NCBI RefSeq assembly: GCF_014197535.1
Contig: NZ_JACIFV010000001.1
Coordinates: 62,001 to 126,000 of the forward strand
DNA: 64,000 bases
From: Rhizobium aethiopicum
GTDB taxonomy: Bacteria; Pseudomonadota; Alphaproteobacteria; Rhizobiales; Rhizobiaceae
Direction: 5' to 3'
The notes beneath the pieces are model-generated. The model saw only the letters and a program-made list of their open reading frames with translations, made no database searches and was not told the origin of the DNA. This document shows positions 45,601 to 52,452 of this stretch, in pieces (positions within the stretch are counted from its first letter, which is position 1; every line of letters begins with the position of its first letter). Made by a program: the position numbers and the translations under genes.

Positions 45601-46416
45601 CGCCTCGGCGAGATCTTCATCGACATGCACAAGGAAGGGGCTGCCTTCCGTGCGATGATGAACAACTTCGCCATCGCCATCTCGCTCGGCCTGCAATATG
45701 GCGTGCCGCTCGAAGAATATGTCGAGGCCTTCACCTTCACCAAGTTCGAGCCGGCCGGCATGGTCATCGGCAATGACGCGATCAAGAACGCCACGTCGAT
45801 CCTCGACTACGTTTTCCGCGAACTTGCCGTCTCCTATCTCGGCCGCCACGACCTCGCGCATGTCGACACGTCCGACTTCTCGAACACGGCGCTCGGCAAG
45901 GGCATCCAGGAAGGCAAGACCAACCTGCTCTCCACCGGCTGGACCCGCGGCTATAAGCCGACCCTGGTCTCCGGCACCGGCGGCGAACGCCAGGCGGGTG
46001 AACCCAAGGGTGCCGCCACCGCAGCCCCTGCCCGCGCCGCTTCCACCGGCACGGTAACTGCCTTTGCAGGTGCCGCGGCCCGCAAGCTGGAACCGACGGT
46101 TGCCATCTCCACCTCTGAAATCGTGGCCTTCAAGCGCGATTACGAGGAGCGCGCCAAGGAATTGGCGGAAGAGATTGCCGACGAGGTGCTCGAGGAAATC
46201 GCCAGCGACGCAACCGCCCTCTTCTCCGACAAGGCGGAAGCAGACGCGGCGACGGCCAAGACGGAAGCCAAGAAGGTGGAAGCCGAGCGCCGCCAGCGCT
46301 CGATCATGCAGGGGTACACCGGCAATATGTGCTCGGAGTGCCAGAACTTCACGATGGTGCGGAATGGTACCTGCGAGAAGTGCGACACGTGCGGGGCTAC
46401 GAGCGGGTGCAGCTGA
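42604..46416 (+). CDS. nrdJ: vitamin B12-dependent ribonucleotide reductase (class II)
   Basis: A 1270-residue adenosylcobalamin-dependent reductase making dNTPs without oxygen or a small subunit. It shows Asn-Thr-Gly-Leu...Tyr-Gly-Ile near residue 160, the substrate part Cys-Phe-Ile-Gln-Ser-Val, and Gly-Ser-Gly-Thr-Gly-Ser-Asn-Phe-Ser. The active-site segment Asn-Pro-Cys-Ser-Glu-Tyr lies near residue 477. The C-terminal tail (about 1238-1270) has the Cys-rich zinc-finger-like end Cys-Ser-Glu-Cys...Cys-Glu-Lys-Cys-Asp-Thr-Cys, needed for reduction by thioredoxin. I chose the ATG at 42604 because the family normally begins there. It is the last clearly core gene before the accessory region. 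Confidence 0.96.
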   Translation: MRIERRFTKAGQGAYADIEFRKATSEIKNPDGSIVFRLENIDVPAQFSQVATDVLAQKYFRKAGVPTRLKKVEENDVPSFLWRSVPDDAALKTLPKEEQTGSEIDARQVFDRLAGTWTYWGWKGGYFSSEEDAAAFKDELAYMLATQRVAPNSPQWFNTGLHWAYGIDGPGQGHFYVDPFTGKLTKSKSAYEHPQPHACFIQSVEDDLVNEGGIMDLWVREARLFKYGSGTGSNFSMLRGEGEKLSGGGRSSGLMSFLKIGDRAAGAIKSGGTTRRAAKMVVVDIDHPDIEEYINWKVKEEQKVAALVTGSKIVAKHLKAIMKACFNCEGDNGDCFDPAKNPALKREIRAAKKDQVPENYVQRVIQFARQGYKDLEFKTYDTDWDSEAYLTVSGQNSNNSVSIKDDFLRAVENDGEWNLTARKDGKVMKTLKARDLWETISYAAWASADPGIHFNTTMNDWHTSPAGGPIRGSNPCSEYMFLDDTACNLASLNLLQFKDKATKRINIGDYEHAVRLWTVVLEISVMMAQFPSKRIAELSYEYRTLGLGYANIGGLLMSSGIPYDSTEARAIAGSLTAIMTGICYATSAEIAGELGPFPNFAPNRESMLRVIRNHRRAAYGETSGYEALSIDPVALIHSENPDQDLVAHAKSAWDKALELGEKHGYRNAQVSVIAPTGTIGLVMDCDTTGIEPDFALVKFKKLAGGGYFKIINRAVPEALRTLGYSESQIAEIEAYAVGHGNLNQAPAINPSTLKAKGLTDEKVEAVNAALKSAFDIKFVFNQWTLGADFLKDTLKVSDEQLADMSFNLLDHMGFSKKDIEAANIHVCGAMTLEGAPFLKAEHLPVFDCANPCGKIGKRYLSVESHIRMMAAAQPFISGAISKTINMPNEATVEDCKNAYLLSWKLGLKANALYRDGSKLSQPLNASLIEDEDDEDALEELLQAPVAAQAVTVTEKIIERVIERVSREREKLPNRRQGYTQKAAVGGHKVYLRTGEFGDGRLGEIFIDMHKEGAAFRAMMNNFAIAISLGLQYGVPLEEYVEAFTFTKFEPAGMVIGNDAIKNATSILDYVFRELAVSYLGRHDLAHVDTSDFSNTALGKGIQEGKTNLLSTGWTRGYKPTLVSGTGGERQAGEPKGAATAAPARAASTGTVTAFAGAAARKLEPTVAISTSEIVAFKRDYEERAKELAEEIADEVLEEIASDATALFSDKAEADAATAKTEAKKVEAERRQRSIMQGYTGNMCSECQNFTMVRNGTCEKCDTCGATSGCS

Positions 46417-46468
46417 GCGGGCTTGCGGTTCTTCAGTTGTAGGCTGACACGGACTTTGTCATTTTGAC

Positions 46469-46493
46469 GTGAAACAGGTCGCAAATGTTTCAC
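46469..46493. repeat. inverted repeat downstream of nrdJ
   Basis: GTGAAACA and TGTTTCAC, nine bases apart. It may be part of the nrdJ terminator or an operator for the ORF at 46538. Confidence 0.45.
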
Positions 46494-46501
46494 AGCAAGA
46501 G

Positions 46502-46525
46502 GTCCAGGCGCTTCGGCGCCTGGAC
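46502..46525. repeat. UUCG hairpin repeat, copy 1
   Basis: A 20-base core (CCAGGCGC, TTCG, GCGCCTGG) extended to a ten-pair stem. An extra-stable UUCG loop. The same core recurs 188 bases downstream. Confidence 0.75.
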
Positions 46526-46537
46526 GAAAGGCCTACA

Positions 46538-46618
46538 ATGTGGTGCGAGGCAGATTGCAACGGCACCTGCAAGAAATGCGACACCTACGGGCCAAAAAGT
46601 CACATTGGTGCACTTTAA
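46538..46618 (+). CDS. 26-residue Cys-rich peptide resembling the NrdJ C-terminus
   Basis: A 26-codon frame whose middle reads Asn-Gly-Thr-Cys-Lys-Lys-Cys-Asp-Thr-Tyr-Gly. The end of NrdJ reads [11 protein letters not shown], so nine of eleven positions agree. The DNA also resembles that end. It begins 122 bases after the nrdJ stop and sits between two identical hairpin cores. It could be a duplicated scrap of nrdJ left by recombination, or a small expressed zinc-binding peptide. No strong ribosome site is visible. Confidence 0.35.
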   Translation: MWCEADCNGTCKKCDTYGPKSHIGAL

Positions 46619-46687
46619 ATCTGGAGGTGTTTGTGGCGCGCCATTGGATTCGACATCGCGCCACATTAGGACACAGTAATATCATGA

Positions 46688-46715
46688 ATTTCCAGGCGCT
46701 TCGGCGCCTGGAAAT
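46688..46715. repeat. UUCG hairpin repeat, copy 2
   Basis: The same 20-base core as at 46502-46525, here extended by ATTT/AAAT to a 12-pair stem. It covers possible upstream starts (46684, 46714) of the HExxH protein, so it argues for the start at 46768. Confidence 0.75.
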
Positions 46716-46767
46716 GGCAAGCAGAACAAAACAGGATCAACCGAGTCACCTTTTAGAAGGCACATGG

Positions 46768-47784
46768 ATGGAAGCGGATACTGCATCTCCTGAAGAAGAG
46801 AGTTCCTCCGACTGGCGGTCCAACCCATCGACCTGCCCAGACTTCGTCGTCAGCTTCAGGGGCTATGAGCAGGACGCCGCCGAGAGATTGGGTGCAGAGA
46901 TCGGGGGCGCTCTGCGGTCACTTGGCCGCATTATCGATATCGCGGGTCTCGATGGCGTGACCGTCGCCTATGATTACGACGATGCTCTGGCTCAACTCGA
47001 CCGTGGCTACGAAACGAGTTTCGTGCTCGAAAGAACGAATGACGTCGCAATCGGCATAGCTATGACACCCTCAGTCCTGCGCAATGATGTCCTTAAAAGC
47101 CACATCGTGATTTCCGGCGACATCGCAGACGGGCTCCTTGACGCTGACGACGACCGCCAACGGGGAATTGTTCACACTCTCGCGCACGAGTCCGCCCATG
47201 TTGAAACGACGGCTGCGTGGGATCGATGCTTTCCCGGCGAATTGTTGAGGACTTCTTATCGAAGCAATCTGGATGCCTGGCGATCGCAGGTTATGTCTGC
47301 TTGTTGGGATGAATATTCCGCCTGCCGAATCTGCGGCGATATCGGCTACGATCCCGTGCCCGGCTATGCCCAGACATTCCTCAAAGTTCTGTCCGAGATC
47401 GACGGCAACGTAGACAACCTCGTGGCCGGGTTCGAAGGCGGCAACGCGGACACGCTCGTCGGTCCGGTTTTCGGAGCCTTTGGCAACCTGATGAAGTTCG
47501 CCTGCTATCTCCAAGGCGCACTTGCGGGTGCGGGGAGAAGTCGCGACGACGTTCCGGAGGTGACAACTGCGTTGGCCAGTTCCTGGTTCGACCGATACTT
47601 TGATCGCCTCGCAATCGCCTGCGCTGAAATCTTCGAAGAATTCGGCCGATGGACGGACAAGAGCAAGTTCGACGTCATCAGCGATATGGTTGAGGAGATC
47701 GTCGAGGAAAGGGTGGCCCGGATTTGGAGCCACGAGGACGGAACCTACTCAATCTTCATCCATCGCGGCCTCGCACGGGCATGA
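46768..47784 (+). CDS. hypothetical protein with HExxH metallopeptidase motif
   Basis: A soluble, acidic protein of 338 residues. A zinc-peptidase-like motif His-Glu-Ser-Ala-His lies at residues 140-144 in a helix. A Cys-x-x-Cys pair and a Trp-Asp-Glu-Tyr stretch follow within 50 residues, and a third zinc ligand may be the Glu in the latter. The rest is mainly helical. I recognise no named family. The start at 46768 has AGAAGG seven bases upstream; GTG 46633 and ATG 46684 and 46714 are in frame alternatives. It precedes the cyclase operon but is separated from it by over 400 bases. A protease role is inferred from one motif only. Confidence 0.7.
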   Translation: MEADTASPEEESSSDWRSNPSTCPDFVVSFRGYEQDAAERLGAEIGGALRSLGRIIDIAGLDGVTVAYDYDDALAQLDRGYETSFVLERTNDVAIGIAMTPSVLRNDVLKSHIVISGDIADGLLDADDDRQRGIVHTLAHESAHVETTAAWDRCFPGELLRTSYRSNLDAWRSQVMSACWDEYSACRICGDIGYDPVPGYAQTFLKVLSEIDGNVDNLVAGFEGGNADTLVGPVFGAFGNLMKFACYLQGALAGAGRSRDDVPEVTTALASSWFDRYFDRLAIACAEIFEEFGRWTDKSKFDVISDMVEEIVEERVARIWSHEDGTYSIFIHRGLARA

Positions 47785-48219
47785 AGATTTTAGATAAGCG
47801 CCGCGAACATCATCCTTTTGAACGCGACAAACCTTGAACAAAGACAACCCGTCGCCTAGGTCCAGACGCATGGTTGGGTTCTCTCGTAATCGCTGTCAAA
47901 GAAACGTCATAGAGGACTGAATTTTAACGGAATTTTAGCAGATATCGCTTCCCAAAATCCGCAGGATATCGTAGGTTAACTATGCCGAATCACTCAGTAA
48001 ATTGCGGATTTTTTCGGAAGCATAAGGGGAGCGTTTCCCCGCAATACCGCAGCCAAGCTACCACACCCGGCTGCGGCATATTTGCGAATAACGAATGTGG
48101 CATTCGCAAGGCAGAAAGATCGAAATCCCCTGCTGTTAGCAAGAGCACTATAGGGGGATTCGCATCCCAATGTCGAGGCACCGCATTCATTAATCCACGG
48201 TCCAGGAAAGGACACGGAA
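47785..48219. other. regulatory intergenic region upstream of the defence operon
   Basis: No gene supported. It holds several inverted repeats: TTGCGAAT/ATTCGCAA at 48082-48109 (12-base spacer), a nested GAATG/CATTC, and GGGAT/ATCCC at 48155-48168. These are good operator candidates for the HTH regulator downstream. A GC-poor stretch near 47920-47990 may contain a promoter. Confidence 0.5.
48082..48109. promoter_or_regulatory. operator candidate with nested inverted repeats
   Basis: TTGCGAAT and ATTCGCAA, 12 bases apart, enclose a second palindrome GAATG-TGG-CATTC that shares the right arm. It lies about 110 bases before the 52-residue ORF and 340 before the HTH gene. Confidence 0.45.
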
Positions 48220-48378
48220 ATGACTGCAAGGAAGACATTCGACGTTGGGCGAGATTCCGGTTCGGGTCGGTTCATCACAGTGAAGCAGGCGGAGACTCGT
48301 CCGAACACGACGACCGTCGAGCGCGTCCCGAAATCAGGCCACGGCGACACCAAGGGTGAGCCGAGCCGCCGCAAGTAG
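48220..48378 (+). CDS. 52-residue basic small protein
   Basis: A 52-codon frame with AGGAAAGGA before its ATG. The product is basic and polar; it has Gly-Arg-Asp-Ser-Gly-Ser-Gly-Arg-Phe near residue 10 and Arg-Pro-Asn-Thr-Thr-Thr-Val-Glu near residue 27. I recall many small bacterial proteins with this Arg-Asp-x-x-(S/T)Gly-Arg-Phe...Thr-Thr-Val-x-Glu pattern, all without a known function. It is the first ORF of the block; a pair of overlapping hairpins separates it from the HTH gene. Confidence 0.55.
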   Translation: MTARKTFDVGRDSGSGRFITVKQAETRPNTTTVERVPKSGHGDTKGEPSRRK

Positions 48379-48383
48379 GGTGA

Positions 48384-48411
48384 TCCGGAGACGCTTCTCC
48401 GGAAGCGTCTC
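48384..48411 (+). promoter_or_regulatory. two overlapping, mutually exclusive hairpins
   Basis: TCCGGAGA/TCTCCGGA (48384-48403, eight pairs, loop CGCT) and GAGACGCTTC/GAAGCGTCTC (48388-48411, ten pairs, loop TCCG) share bases, so only one can form. They lie between the 52-residue ORF and the HTH gene. This is the layout of an attenuator or RNA switch, but there is no T run directly after the second stem. Confidence 0.5.
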
Positions 48412-48448
48412 AATCATCGATCTTTCGTGACCCTATAGTGAGGATATC

Positions 48449-48808
48449 ATGACCGACGACGTCAATGACGTCGGCCGCAAGGCCGCGCTGTCTATTTTTG
48501 GCGATATCATCAGGCGAAAACGGCATTCCTGCCGGTGGACCTTCCACGCTCTGTCCGAAAAAACCGGGATCGACGCCGCTACTTTGAGCGCTCTCGAGGA
48601 CGGTTCGGACGCGGTTTCCGACATCGAACGCGAAACGCTCTGCGAGTTTCTGGGGGTCGATCTCGACGCATTTGCGAAGATTGTCCGGCAGGAAAACGCA
48701 AGGGCGAACTCTCCTCCGCGGGCTGCAGAACAGCTTCGGAGTTCCGCTGTAGTCGATCTGGCGAGGTATCGGGAATGGCAAAGGACTACTTCACATCCAG
48801 TGGATTGA
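48449..48808 (+). CDS. XRE-type HTH regulator (CapH-like candidate)
   Basis: A 119-residue protein with an N-terminal helix-turn-helix of the Cro/CI type (about 14-72). The recognition region reads Leu-Ser-Glu-Lys-Thr-Gly-Ile-Asp-Ala-Ala-Thr-Leu-Ser-Ala-Leu-Glu. The last 40 residues are a hydrophilic tail. GAGG lies upstream. Its 3' end overlaps the next gene by 34 bases. Paired with the metallopeptidase that follows, it matches the repressor/protease pairs (CapH/CapP) that control some CBASS operons; the peptidase would cut the repressor upon DNA damage. That role is inferred from gene order. Confidence 0.8.
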   Translation: MTDDVNDVGRKAALSIFGDIIRRKRHSCRWTFHALSEKTGIDAATLSALEDGSDAVSDIERETLCEFLGVDLDAFAKIVRQENARANSPPRAAEQLRSSAVVDLARYREWQRTTSHPVD

Positions 48809-49542
48809 CGACCTCTCAGATGATGTCGGAAGCCCTGAAATACCGAAACGAGTTTGACATGAAATTTGTCGAACTTGTTGACATAGTTGACATTATTGAA
48901 TTCAGGCTTGTCGATATGTTTCCGCGGTTTCGGCTGCTGATCAAGCCAGATTCCGAAATGGCGGAGGAGGCTCTTGCCGAACCTGTGAAGGACAGGATCA
49001 CGGTTCGAAGTTCAGTGTACGCGGCGGCGTGCGAAGGCAATCCGGAGGCACGGCTAGTGCTTGCGCATGAGCTGGGGCACTTCCTTCTTCATCGCGAGAA
49101 GGACGTCCCGATGCACAAGGACAATGGCGGCGCGGTACAGAACATCCGGGACATGAAGGCCACGGAGTCCATCGAGGATCAGGCAGACATGTTCGCGAGA
49201 CACTTCCTCGCGCCGCCTCACCTCGCCTATCGACATCGCCACGCACCTGAGCACCTGGCGACGCTGACAGGCATACCGCTCCGAATTGCACGCGGGAACG
49301 CCACCATGTCGAAGTGGCCAGAGGTCCATGCAATCCGAACGAAGGAAGAACGCTCGGCAGAGGACCATGGCCTCCGGTGTCTAGGCGCCAATCCATCTAG
49401 ACTCAATCGTAGCGCGCCCTCGGTTACGGAAGCGCGCCACCCTCGAAACAGGACGAAACATTCGCACTGTGGCCATTCGTCGAGCATGGCCGGCATTCAG
49501 CAATCAAGAGCCCTCGACGAGCAAACCGGAAGGAAGTTGTAA
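48775..49542 (+). CDS. ImmA/IrrE-type metallopeptidase (CapP-like candidate)
   Basis: A 255-residue protein of the ImmA/IrrE (COG2856) type. The zinc motif His-Glu-Leu-Gly-His is at residues 98-102, followed by the usual Phe-Leu-Leu-His-Arg. Glu-Asp-Gln-Ala-Asp-Met-Phe-Ala-Arg near residue 136 supplies the third ligand. The C-terminal 80 residues are polar with no known fold. It overlaps the HTH gene by 34 bases and its stop overlaps the next start by one base. Family members cleave HTH repressors in phage, ICEBs1 and CBASS loci; here the likely substrate is the upstream HTH protein. Confidence 0.85.
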   Translation: MAKDYFTSSGLTTSQMMSEALKYRNEFDMKFVELVDIVDIIEFRLVDMFPRFRLLIKPDSEMAEEALAEPVKDRITVRSSVYAAACEGNPEARLVLAHELGHFLLHREKDVPMHKDNGGAVQNIRDMKATESIEDQADMFARHFLAPPHLAYRHRHAPEHLATLTGIPLRIARGNATMSKWPEVHAIRTKEERSAEDHGLRCLGANPSRLNRSAPSVTEARHPRNRTKHSHCGHSSSMAGIQQSRALDEQTGRKL

Positions 49543-51104
49543 TGAGTTGGTCGCGACATAAGAGTCTTCAGCGCATCCGGAATTTCCGCGCTACTGCCCC
49601 AGCGGCGTCAATCAATCTGAGAAATTTCGACCAAGGCTTCGTCGTCGCGAGACACGCGGCGAACCAGGCCAAGATAAAATTAGGTGGCAAAAGTGAGCCG
49701 CTGATCTTCGACGTTCCACCGGACACGGCAATACTTGTCGAAGGAGTTCACGTCTACATTCAAATGCTCGACTTCGGCGACGCGATGATCGAACGGGAAC
49801 GCGAGACCGAAGCAAGCCATCGCCGCGCGCTCTCGATGCTCCATCTGAATTATGCCGCCTGCGATCAGGTGGCTGAGGAATTTGAAGCGCAGCGCGTCGA
49901 TTTCCACGGCGCCAGAATGCATGCGGTCATCATTTCGCCGCCCGGCGCTGAGAACGCGCAGGAGCGATCGGAACGTGCACTCGCGTTCGCAGATTCGGCC
50001 AAACGGGCGATCGAAGAGGTCGGTCGTACGACGGAAAATGGTCGCTACTCCACCCGGATCCGGGTTGGCCTGGATAGTGGCTCGGCGGTTGCAGTCAACA
50101 GTGGCACAAAGGACGAACGTGAGCCTCTCTTCCTGGGAGCGCCCGCGAACTACGCTGCTAAACTGGCGGAAGGCGACGAGGAAGGCATCTTCATGTCGAA
50201 TAGGGTTCGACGGGACCTCGGCATGACGCAACTCGTTTCCCACGACATTCTCTTCTCTGAGCGCCACAACGCAGCGTCCACAGTCGGAACCGGGAGCCTG
50301 ACTTACATCGCGAAACGGCTCACGGACGCCGATGTCACAAAAGCTGCGTTGAATGCGCGAAACAAATTCGTTCTCGATATCGGAACGGACGCAAGCTTCA
50401 CGTTCCACCGTCATACTCCGCCGTTGAAGACGATCGACTTCGCGGTTCTTATGCCGTCGAATTCCATTCGGATGGGTCTGATGTCGATCTTCGGTGACAT
50501 CGACGGCTTCACGAAGTACGTCGATGAATGCATCGCGCAAGGCCGCATTGGCGAGATGGTATCAAACCTGCATGTGATCCGCAGCGAGCTGGCGGCCACC
50601 CTCTCTGAGGATTTCGATGGTCGCAAGGTTCGCTTCATCGGAGACTGTATCCACGGATTGGTCGCGGCGGGAACCGCTTTCGAAACCGATGCGCCGGCGT
50701 CGGTGGTATCGAGTGTTAAAGCTGCCGGGGGGATCCGGTCGAGCTTCGAACTCTGCCAGCAGGAACTCGATGGCATCGAAGGTCTCGGGATTGCGATCGG
50801 TCTTGAGTTCGGGGAAACGCCAATCACGCGGATCGGGATCAGAGGCGACCGAAGCGTACGTTGCTCTGTCAGCCGTGCCGTCTCCAAGTCAGAGGAACTT
50901 CAGAGGGACTGCACCGGAGAACAGACTGCATTGGGGCCGAATGCTCTCAGTCACGCTCCCGCTGGAGTGAAACGACTGTTCGAAGGCGGAGTCGCCTGGA
51001 ACCTTGATGCGTCGTCGGTTGTCGAACATCTGAGTGCTCCTCCCACGGTCAAGAGTGGCGAGGTCAGCGCAACGGCGGCACCTTACAGTTCCGGAGGGCA
51101 ATAA
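49542..51104 (+). CDS. tandem class III nucleotide cyclase (PycC-like), N-terminal half degenerate
   Basis: A 520-residue protein with two class III cyclase-like domains. The C-terminal one (about 310-470) has Phe-Gly-Asp-Ile-Asp-Gly-Phe-Thr with the first metal Asp at 319, and Ile-Gly-Asp with the second Asp at 368; it looks active. The N-terminal one (about 60-230) keeps the fold signs Arg-Val-Gly-Leu-Asp-Ser-Gly and Gly-Ala-Pro-Ala-Asn-Tyr-Ala-Ala-Lys. However, Val-Glu-Gly near 67 and Gly-Ala-Arg near 124 replace both metal Asp positions. No membrane segment. The protein ends Ser-Ser-Gly-Gly-Gln. By analogy with Pycsar it would make cCMP or cUMP on phage infection; the product is not readable from the sequence. 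Confidence 0.8.
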   Translation: MSWSRHKSLQRIRNFRATAPAASINLRNFDQGFVVARHAANQAKIKLGGKSEPLIFDVPPDTAILVEGVHVYIQMLDFGDAMIERERETEASHRRALSMLHLNYAACDQVAEEFEAQRVDFHGARMHAVIISPPGAENAQERSERALAFADSAKRAIEEVGRTTENGRYSTRIRVGLDSGSAVAVNSGTKDEREPLFLGAPANYAAKLAEGDEEGIFMSNRVRRDLGMTQLVSHDILFSERHNAASTVGTGSLTYIAKRLTDADVTKAALNARNKFVLDIGTDASFTFHRHTPPLKTIDFAVLMPSNSIRMGLMSIFGDIDGFTKYVDECIAQGRIGEMVSNLHVIRSELAATLSEDFDGRKVRFIGDCIHGLVAAGTAFETDAPASVVSSVKAAGGIRSSFELCQQELDGIEGLGIAIGLEFGETPITRIGIRGDRSVRCSVSRAVSKSEELQRDCTGEQTALGPNALSHAPAGVKRLFEGGVAWNLDASSVVEHLSAPPTVKSGEVSATAAPYSSGGQ

Positions 51105-51866
51105 ATGCCGCTGGCCCATATCCTGGCTGCGTGCCCAAGCTGGTTCCATGTCGTCGCCGCCACCGAAGACGAGATTTTAGGCTCCGCACGCATTGAACTT
51201 GAAAGAGCCGTCGGCACGATCGAGGTGGATCTTCGTATTCGGAATTCTTCGGGGGCGATCGCTGTGCAGGAACAGGTTCCGGGAACGAAATACCCCAAGA
51301 CCTGTCACGAGCGGCACCTGCAGTCAGACGAACACTTCTGTCTGGGAATGCATGCAGGAAACAATATCGTTTCCAGAGATCACGCCAACGTCTGGTGGGG
51401 TTTGCTGAAGCACTTTCTCGAGCTTCAACGCATCGCCAAGCGAACGAGGCGGTGGCCCCCGCAGCAACAGATGTCGCACGGCGACGCTGGTCCTCACCAG
51501 CACGCTGCGATTGAAGCAGCCAGAAACCTTGGGATCGAGGATGAATACATGAGAATGCTGGAGGGCGAGGAATCCTGGTTCTCCACGGGAACATACAAGG
51601 TCAATAACCGCGGCAAACTAGCGAACGGCTGGCTTCCCTGCCCGGCTGGATGCAAAAGTCAGGGTAAGCCCATTCCCCGGTCACGCTGCTGCAATTCCAA
51701 AGCGGTCGTGACGCTGCTGTATCAAGAGAAGCTTCGGCGCATGAAGGTGGACTTGTTCTACGCCCTCTCCCGGCTTTCCGGCGAGGTCTGCTGTGGCACG
51801 ATGCTGAACTGCCCGCTGCGTGAAGGCTCCTCATCTACAGCCGCCCGCGTTACCGCTTCCATTTAG
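51105..51866 (+). CDS. E2-like Cys-rich protein (CBASS/Pycsar accessory)
   Basis: A 253-residue protein. Residues about 10-115 fit the ubiquitin-conjugating (E2) fold: a Tyr-Pro turn, His-71 followed by Phe-Cys-Leu-Gly with the candidate catalytic Cys at 79, as in the HPN...CL pattern of E2 enzymes. The C-terminal part (about 176-240) has a Cys cluster (Cys at 179, 183, 195, 196, 229, 230, 236), probably zinc binding. I recall a bacterial family named E2 domain-associated cysteine-rich protein; the match is from motif memory. It directly abuts the tandem cyclase stop, so the two are coupled. No E1 or JAB gene is nearby. Conjugation activity is an inference. Confidence 0.7.
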   Translation: MPLAHILAACPSWFHVVAATEDEILGSARIELERAVGTIEVDLRIRNSSGAIAVQEQVPGTKYPKTCHERHLQSDEHFCLGMHAGNNIVSRDHANVWWGLLKHFLELQRIAKRTRRWPPQQQMSHGDAGPHQHAAIEAARNLGIEDEYMRMLEGEESWFSTGTYKVNNRGKLANGWLPCPAGCKSQGKPIPRSRCCNSKAVVTLLYQEKLRRMKVDLFYALSRLSGEVCCGTMLNCPLREGSSSTAARVTASI

Positions 51867-51873
51867 GTGTCCC

Positions 51874-52440
51874 GTGCCGAAGAATGATCAACAGGAAGCC
51901 TATGAGAAATTGATGTCGGCCAATCACGGCCGAATGATCGATTTCGTCAAATTCGCAGAGACGAAGAATGCTGCGCTACTAACGTTCTCGTCGCTGTGGA
52001 TCGGAGCCATAATTAACCTCCTAAAATCACCGGACGATCTCCCCTTTAGCTACAAGTATGCGTTCGAAGCCGCGCTTCCACTGCTCGCGCTCGCTGCCGT
52101 TATTTGTCTCAAGTCGCTTTTGCCCAGGTTCCTCAACCAAGTCTACAAGCGCGAAGACGATGTCGTGAACCTCCTCTATTTCGGCGACATCATCAAAGGA
52201 GGGGTCAAGGACTATCCGGAAATGGCGAAGAAGGAATACATGCCGTCCGAGGGTGAGTCCGCGACGGCGACCTATCTACACGACCTCGGCGTCCAGACAG
52301 CCATTCAAGCCTCGATCGCGCATCGGAAGTTCAGGTTCTTCCACTGTGCAGGGACGCTTGTTCTACTCGCCTTCGTGGTCATCGCGCTTCCCCCGGCCAT
52401 TGCATGTGGTCGCTGGGTCATCGCCCAATTTCCTTGCTGA
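51874..52440 (+). CDS. PycTM-like membrane effector
   Basis: A 188-residue protein starting at GTG (with AGGTG just upstream), seven bases after the E2-like gene. It has the family segment Phe-Ala-Glu-Thr-Lys-Asn-Ala-Ala-Leu-Leu-Thr-Phe leading into a first membrane helix (about 33-51), a second at 62-83 and a third at about 160-183. This is the pattern of the Pycsar effector family PycTM (DUF5706 type). Such effectors are thought to bind cyclic pyrimidines and damage the inner membrane. It lies between the two cyclase genes, so either could supply its signal. An ATG at 51820 would overlap the previous gene. Confidence 0.8.
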   Translation: MPKNDQQEAYEKLMSANHGRMIDFVKFAETKNAALLTFSSLWIGAIINLLKSPDDLPFSYKYAFEAALPLLALAAVICLKSLLPRFLNQVYKREDDVVNLLYFGDIIKGGVKDYPEMAKKEYMPSEGESATATYLHDLGVQTAIQASIAHRKFRFFHCAGTLVLLAFVVIALPPAIACGRWVIAQFPC

Positions 52441-52452
52441 GGAGGCAGATCA

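Larger units (their letters stand above)
46417..46767. other. junction region between nrdJ and the accessory block
   Basis: This 350-base stretch holds one inverted repeat (46469-46493), two near-identical UUCG hairpins (46502-46525 and 46688-46715) and the Cys-rich micro-ORF at 46538-46618. No integrase site or tRNA is here. It looks like the edge of a replaced or inserted segment. Confidence 0.5.

Noticed and set aside
43909..45861. Long minus-strand open frame inside nrdJ
   Set aside because: Shadow of nrdJ; the composition is Arg/Asp/Val-rich and has no family pattern.
46502..46715. The two UUCG hairpin cores as attachment-site direct repeats of an integrated element
   Set aside because: They are only 188 bases apart, both lie at the left edge, and no copy at the far end or integrase is visible.
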